From: JBBKWH01 sp037968855
GTDB taxonomy: Bacteria; Pseudomonadota; Gammaproteobacteria; Pseudomonadales; Moraxellaceae
Assembly: GCA_037968855.1 (NCBI GenBank)
Contig: JBBKWH010000023.1
Coordinates: 1 to 6,367 of the forward strand
DNA length: 6,367 nt
Direction of reading: 5' to 3'
The translations under genes and the position numbers were made by a program. A model generated the notes under the pieces. The model was not told the origin of the DNA. It saw nothing but the letters and a program-made list of their open reading frames with translations, and did not search any database. Below, piece by piece: positions 4,121 through 6,367 of the stretch (position 1 is the first letter of the stretch; every line of letters begins with the position of its first letter).

Positions 4121-5062
4121 ATGAATCATCAAGAAAACGCCCTTGTGGTCAAAGACAATCGGTTGATTGAGGCAAGCTATCGTCTGGACTTGTTTGAACA
4201 ACGGGTTATTTTGATGGCAATCGTACAAGCTCGCGGCAAAAAGGTAGTAATTACGCCTGAGTCATGGCTTGAAGTGTCAGCAACGGACTATGCTGGCGTT
4301 TATGCTGTCGACATCAGCACCGCTTATAAACACCTAAAATTAGCTGCCGACAGTCTGCTATCACGACAAATCGTCTTAGAGGGGATTGACCCGCAAACAC
4401 AACAACGTGCCGTGCTTAAAACACATTGGGCCACGCATACGCTTTATATCCCTCAGCTTGCTCAAATTAAGTTAAGACTGTCCGACGTTGTCATTCCATA
4501 TGTGACCAATTTGGAATCACATTTTACGAGTTATCGACTAAGAGCGATTGCCGGTATGGGCAGTGCGTATGCCATTCGGCTGTACGAATTGCTGGTTCAA
4601 TACCAAGCCATTGGTCATCGCCGATTGTCGTTGGTTGAGTTAAGGCGCTATTTGGATGCACATGAAAAATCCTATGATCGAATTGATAATTTCAAGCGAA
4701 AAGTGATTGATATTGCGGTTAAGCAAATTAACGAGTGTTCCGATCTGTCTGTCCAGTATGAACAAATCAAACAAGGACGAGCGATTATTGCACTAGATTT
4801 TTTGATCAATACACTAGAAGAGCCCGTTGCTGCTGAGCAGATCAATAAAGCAAAAGAATCACCAGATCATCCTGTAAACACTGCTGATTCAAAGTTGTTG
4901 TCGGGTCTGGCTGGTCTGGAGCTGGTCATGTTTAATCAACTCAAAAAGCTTGATCCGAGCATTACAGAGACCAAAATCAGAAAAGATGCCGCTCAACAAA
5001 AGGTCAGCGAGATCTTTGTAATTCAACAGATGATTGAGCAATTCAGTGAAGGTGCTGTTTGA
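4121..5062 (+). CDS. rep: Rep_3-family plasmid replication initiator
   Basis: The 313-residue product binds the iterons and starts plasmid replication in the cytoplasm. It begins with the typical Rep_3 pattern: LVVKDNRLIEASYRLDLFEQ, then RVILMAI (residues 8-34). A first winged-helix domain covers about residues 10-130. The second, about 135-235, contains SYRLRAIAGMGSAYAIRLYE and FKRKVIDIAVKQIN. The C-terminal 80 residues are less conserved. ATG 4121 is chosen because the family's conserved part starts a few residues later. A TTG at 4088 in the same frame would add 11 unrelated residues. The ribosome site is weak either way (AAAGGAT lies 20 bp ahead of the ATG), which fits low expression. An almost exact inverted iteron lies within codons 38-42. 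The length is normal for the family. Confidence 0.92.
   Translation: MNHQENALVVKDNRLIEASYRLDLFEQRVILMAIVQARGKKVVITPESWLEVSATDYAGVYAVDISTAYKHLKLAADSLLSRQIVLEGIDPQTQQRAVLKTHWATHTLYIPQLAQIKLRLSDVVIPYVTNLESHFTSYRLRAIAGMGSAYAIRLYELLVQYQAIGHRRLSLVELRRYLDAHEKSYDRIDNFKRKVIDIAVKQINECSDLSVQYEQIKQGRAIIALDFLINTLEEPVAAEQINKAKESPDHPVNTADSKLLSGLAGLELVMFNQLKKLDPSITETKIRKDAAQQKVSEIFVIQQMIEQFSEGAV
4233..4247 (-). repeat. Inverted iteron inside rep
   Basis: GCGGCAAAAAGGTAG matches the reverse complement of the iteron (ACGGCAAAAAGGTAG) at 14 of 15 positions. It encodes part of ARGKKVV in Rep. It may be a sixth, inverted Rep site, about 190 bp from the phased cluster. Confidence 0.6.
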
Positions 5063-5123
5063 TCGAATTATGCTTTGCACCGTCCAGATTTATTTTGATA
5101 TAGATATCTTAAATAGGATAAAT

Positions 5124-5138
5124 ACCATGTGTATGATA
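5124..5138 (+). repeat. Partition-type motif, copy 1
   Basis: ACCATGTGTATGATA matches ATCGTGTGTATGATA (5282-5296) at 13 of 15 positions. It lies 60 bp after rep. It is one of three copies that flank the par operon and is a candidate centromere or operator unit. Confidence 0.5.
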
Positions 5139-5266
5139 AACATTTTGTGTGTTGTAAGGATAGTGTGTTGTGTGTGCTGTTAAAGACGTTCAACTAGAGC
5201 GTTTTTAGAGAGTTACTCACAGACACTGTATGATCCCGCCAGTGTAATGATAGATAGATGGTTACT

Positions 5267-5301
5267 TTAGATATCATAAACATCGTGTGTATGATATCTA
5301 A
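5267..5301. repeat. parS candidate: Perfect 12-bp inverted repeat after the par operon
   Basis: TTAGATATCATA (5267-5278) and TATGATATCTAA (5290-5301) flank 11 bases. It begins 18 bp past the stop codon of the partition partner gene. The motif ATCGTGTGTATGATA (5282-5296) overlaps the right arm. AT-rich arms and no T-run argue for a protein site rather than a terminator. A centromere bound by the small partner is the favoured reading. Confidence 0.6.
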
Positions 5302-5318
5302 GTTGTGTGTGGTCTACA

Positions 5319-5639
5319 TCATTTGTCGCGTGTTTTGCGGATGAGGTCAACTTGGGCGCTCATAGGAAGTTGTTCAAAAGCAAGGATAGCAGCCTCAATG
5401 ATTGCGGAGTGAGTCAGATCGCTAATGCCAATATCTGATTGATTCATGACCTCAACAGCCAAACGCTTTTGCGCCTGATCAAGTCGTTCTCTTGTTTCAA
5501 AGCTAAACGAGATATTACGGCGCTCTTTGGTCACGCCTGTAACAGGTCTACCGCGTTTAGGTTGGTCTGAATCACTGCCTCTAGCCGCATCAATAAAACT
5601 GCTGACTTGCTTTTTTGGAAGATTATTAAATTTACTCAT
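5319..5639 (-). CDS. ParA partner, ribbon-helix-helix-like DNA-binding protein
   Basis: The 106-residue product follows parA by two bases in the same operon, the usual place of the centromere-binding adaptor in type Ib partition systems. Residues 1-40 are polar and basic (PKKQ, PKRGRP), probably flexible, like the ParA-stimulating tails of such adaptors. Residues 41-47 (RNISFSF) would be a beta strand; 48-66 (ETRERLDQAQKRL) and 74-89 (DLTHSAIIEAAILAF) would be helices, the order of a ribbon-helix-helix DNA-binding fold. ATG 5639 is used rather than the in-frame TTG at 5645, which overlaps the parA stop. It should bind the repeated motifs at 5124, 5282 and 6350 and may repress the operon. The function is inferred from context and predicted fold; I cannot name the family. 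Confidence 0.7.
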   Translation of the reverse strand: MSKFNNLPKKQVSSFIDAARGSDSDQPKRGRPVTGVTKERRNISFSFETRERLDQAQKRLAVEVMNQSDIGISDLTHSAIIEAAILAFEQLPMSAQVDLIRKTRDK

Positions 5640-5641
5640 GC

Positions 5642-6277
5642 TCAAAGACTCTCAATTTCCATGACGATTTCTTCAACTTCTTCGCGTGCTTTTGCATTGC
5701 CAGATTCGTATGCGGTCAGTCCGGCATGATCAACCGAGTTATAGGCGCTTCGTTGACTAGTGATGGCGTTAAGCGGTTGGATGCCGATGGACTGGCTATA
5801 GTCTTTGGCTTCAAAAATGTCATTAAACTGGCTGGGTAAGGTTGGGCAGCGCGTAATGATTGAGCGACAAATGATGTTTGGGTTGTAGGCCGCGACTTCA
5901 TCAATCAAGTTGGACATGTGCACCAGCGTTTCAAGGTCGCTAAATGACGGTTGGGTGGGAATCAAAAGATGGGTTGCAACAGTCATGGCGGCTCGAAGTG
6001 CTTTAGAGTCTTGTCCACCTGCGTCGATAATTAAGATCTGATATCTGTTTGCGAGGCTTTTAATTTCCCCAGCAATTTTTGCGCCGGTGAGTTTGGTGCA
6101 GAGAATTGGTTTTTGCTCACTGGCTTTACGTCGCTCACACCAACTGTAAAACGTGGCCTGTGGATCTGTGTCGATGGCCAAAATGTCTTTGTTTTTTGAC
6201 TGCCAATAGGCTGCAAGGTTTTTAGCAATTGTGGATTTGCCTGTGCCGCCTTTTTCGCCACCGATCAAAACAATCAT
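5642..6277 (-). CDS. parA: ParA-family partition ATPase
   Basis: The 211-residue product is a deviant Walker-type ATPase that moves plasmid copies apart over the nucleoid. The P-loop is GGEKGGTGKST (residues 6-16), with signature Lys9 and Lys14. The second motif is LAIDTDPQAT (33-42), and the Walker B region is ILIIDAGGQDSKALRAAM (81-98). The length is that of short ParA proteins without an N-terminal helix-turn-helix (type Ib), so operon control likely falls to the small partner encoded next. ATG 6277 begins directly with the P-loop strand and suits the family. The ribosome site is weak (GGAA in an inverted CTGGA/TCCAG element, 6280-6290). A sigma70-like promoter lies 32 bp upstream. ParA-like proteins also position other cargoes, but adjacency to rep and repeats makes plasmid partition most likely. 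Confidence 0.92.
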   Translation of the reverse strand: MIVLIGGEKGGTGKSTIAKNLAAYWQSKNKDILAIDTDPQATFYSWCERRKASEQKPILCTKLTGAKIAGEIKSLANRYQILIIDAGGQDSKALRAAMTVATHLLIPTQPSFSDLETLVHMSNLIDEVAAYNPNIICRSIITRCPTLPSQFNDIFEAKDYSQSIGIQPLNAITSQRSAYNSVDHAGLTAYESGNAKAREEVEEIVMEIESL

Positions 6278-6308
6278 GACTGGATTCCAGTGAGTATGAT
6301 GAATATCG

Positions 6309-6337
6309 TTTATACGCTACACGCTATGTTTTTGCAA
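6309..6337 (-). promoter_or_regulatory. Promoter of the par operon
   Basis: On the minus strand TTGCAA (6337-6332) and TATAAA (6314-6309) are separated by exactly 17 bp, a good sigma70 match. Transcription would start near 6302, leaving a leader of about 25 bases before parA. A second TATAAT-like word lies at 6364-6359, with its -35 beyond the window edge. Confidence 0.6.
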
Positions 6338-6342
6338 AACAT
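6326..6342. promoter_or_regulatory. Operator-like inverted repeat over the par -35 box
   Basis: ATGTTTT (6326-6332) and AAAACAT (6336-6342) are perfectly inverted around TGC and cover the -35 hexamer. A repressor bound here would block the par promoter. The 106-residue partner is the natural candidate, though the element does not contain the 15-bp motif found nearby. Confidence 0.55.
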
Positions 6343-6349
6343 GATGTTT

Positions 6350-6364
6350 ATCGTGTGTATTATA
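6350..6364 (+). repeat. Partition-type motif, copy 3
   Basis: ATCGTGTGTATTATA differs from the copy at 5282-5296 at one position. It lies just upstream of the par promoter, so the motif occurs on both sides of the operon. Confidence 0.6.
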
Positions 6365-6367
6365 AAT

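Larger units (their letters stand above)
5063..5318. other. Spacer between convergent rep and par genes, with GT-rich repeats
   Basis: No gene of normal size is present. GTGTGTTGT is repeated at 5147-5155 and 5163-5171 in a GT-rich patch. Two copies of a 15-bp motif shared with the parA promoter region lie at 5124-5138 and 5282-5296. The second of these sits inside a long inverted repeat. An 18-codon Cys-rich frame (5127-5183) overlaps the repeats and is not called. Confidence 0.6.

Noticed and set aside
5127..5183. 18-codon Cys-rich frame (MCMINILCVV...) with AGGA eight bases ahead
   Set aside because: It coincides with the GT-rich repeats and a partition motif, which explain its TGT/GTG codons. 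It is too short to support without conservation.
1..6367. CRISPR array, tRNA, rRNA, insertion sequence or XerCD/dif module
   Set aside because: No regularly spaced long repeats with spacers, tRNA-like or rRNA-like sequence, transposase or terminal repeats, or clear dif-like half-sites were seen on either strand.

Overview
The window reads as one small plasmid, probably complete at 6367 bp. It has an iteron origin with a Rep_3-family initiator, a ParA partition operon, and a block of accessory DNA with filamentous-phage (inovirus) flavour. The style of Rep protein, the iterons and the compact ParA plus small partner suggest a gammaproteobacterium of the Moraxellaceae (Psychrobacter, Moraxella or Acinetobacter type). 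That host call is inference from family resemblance, and circularity cannot be proved from the sequence.

Layout. 1-461 is non-coding and repeat-rich: a perfect 15-bp tandem repeat, two related hairpins with a CCTAGG core, and a T/G-rich tract with eight GCTG words. 462-1879 (+) is an inovirus Gp2-like (YagK/YfjJ-type) gene broken by a frameshift. The sequence suggests loss of one copy of a tandem 7-mer just upstream of its H-x-H motif. 1880-2071 holds a perfect 13-bp stem hairpin and further inverted repeats between convergent genes. On the minus strand, 2920 to 2072 encodes a small lipoprotein, then a 45-residue and a 73-residue membrane protein that overlap by four bases (ATGA). Three phased 16-17 bp repeats precede the 45-residue gene.

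The most interesting element lies at 3117-2927, upstream of the lipoprotein on the minus strand. It is a long structured leader whose 3' arm (two blocks) can pair either with an upstream two-block arm or with a second copy of both blocks downstream. The last downstream block contains the Shine-Dalgarno sequence. Some pairs are G-U only in the minus-strand RNA, which supports an RNA read from that strand. This is the layout of a translational RNA switch; I do not recognise it as a known class.

3141-3674 has two further hairpins and a degenerate reading frame with two internal stops. 3757-4048 is the origin: five exact 15-bp iterons (two separated, three phased at 21-22 bp) around an AT-rich tract, followed by rep (4121-5062, +). 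One near-exact inverted iteron lies inside rep. 5063-5318 contains GT-rich repeats and a perfect 12-bp inverted repeat. The partition operon (minus strand: parA 6277-5642, then a 106-residue ribbon-helix-helix-like partner 5639-5319) is bracketed by three copies of a 15-bp motif, the best candidate centromere or operator. A sigma70-like promoter overlapped by an inverted repeat precedes parA.

Together, rep and its iterons replicate the plasmid and par segregates it. The accessory block (broken Gp2-like Rep, small membrane proteins, lipoprotein) looks like a remnant or plasmid-adapted piece of a filamentous-phage-like element.
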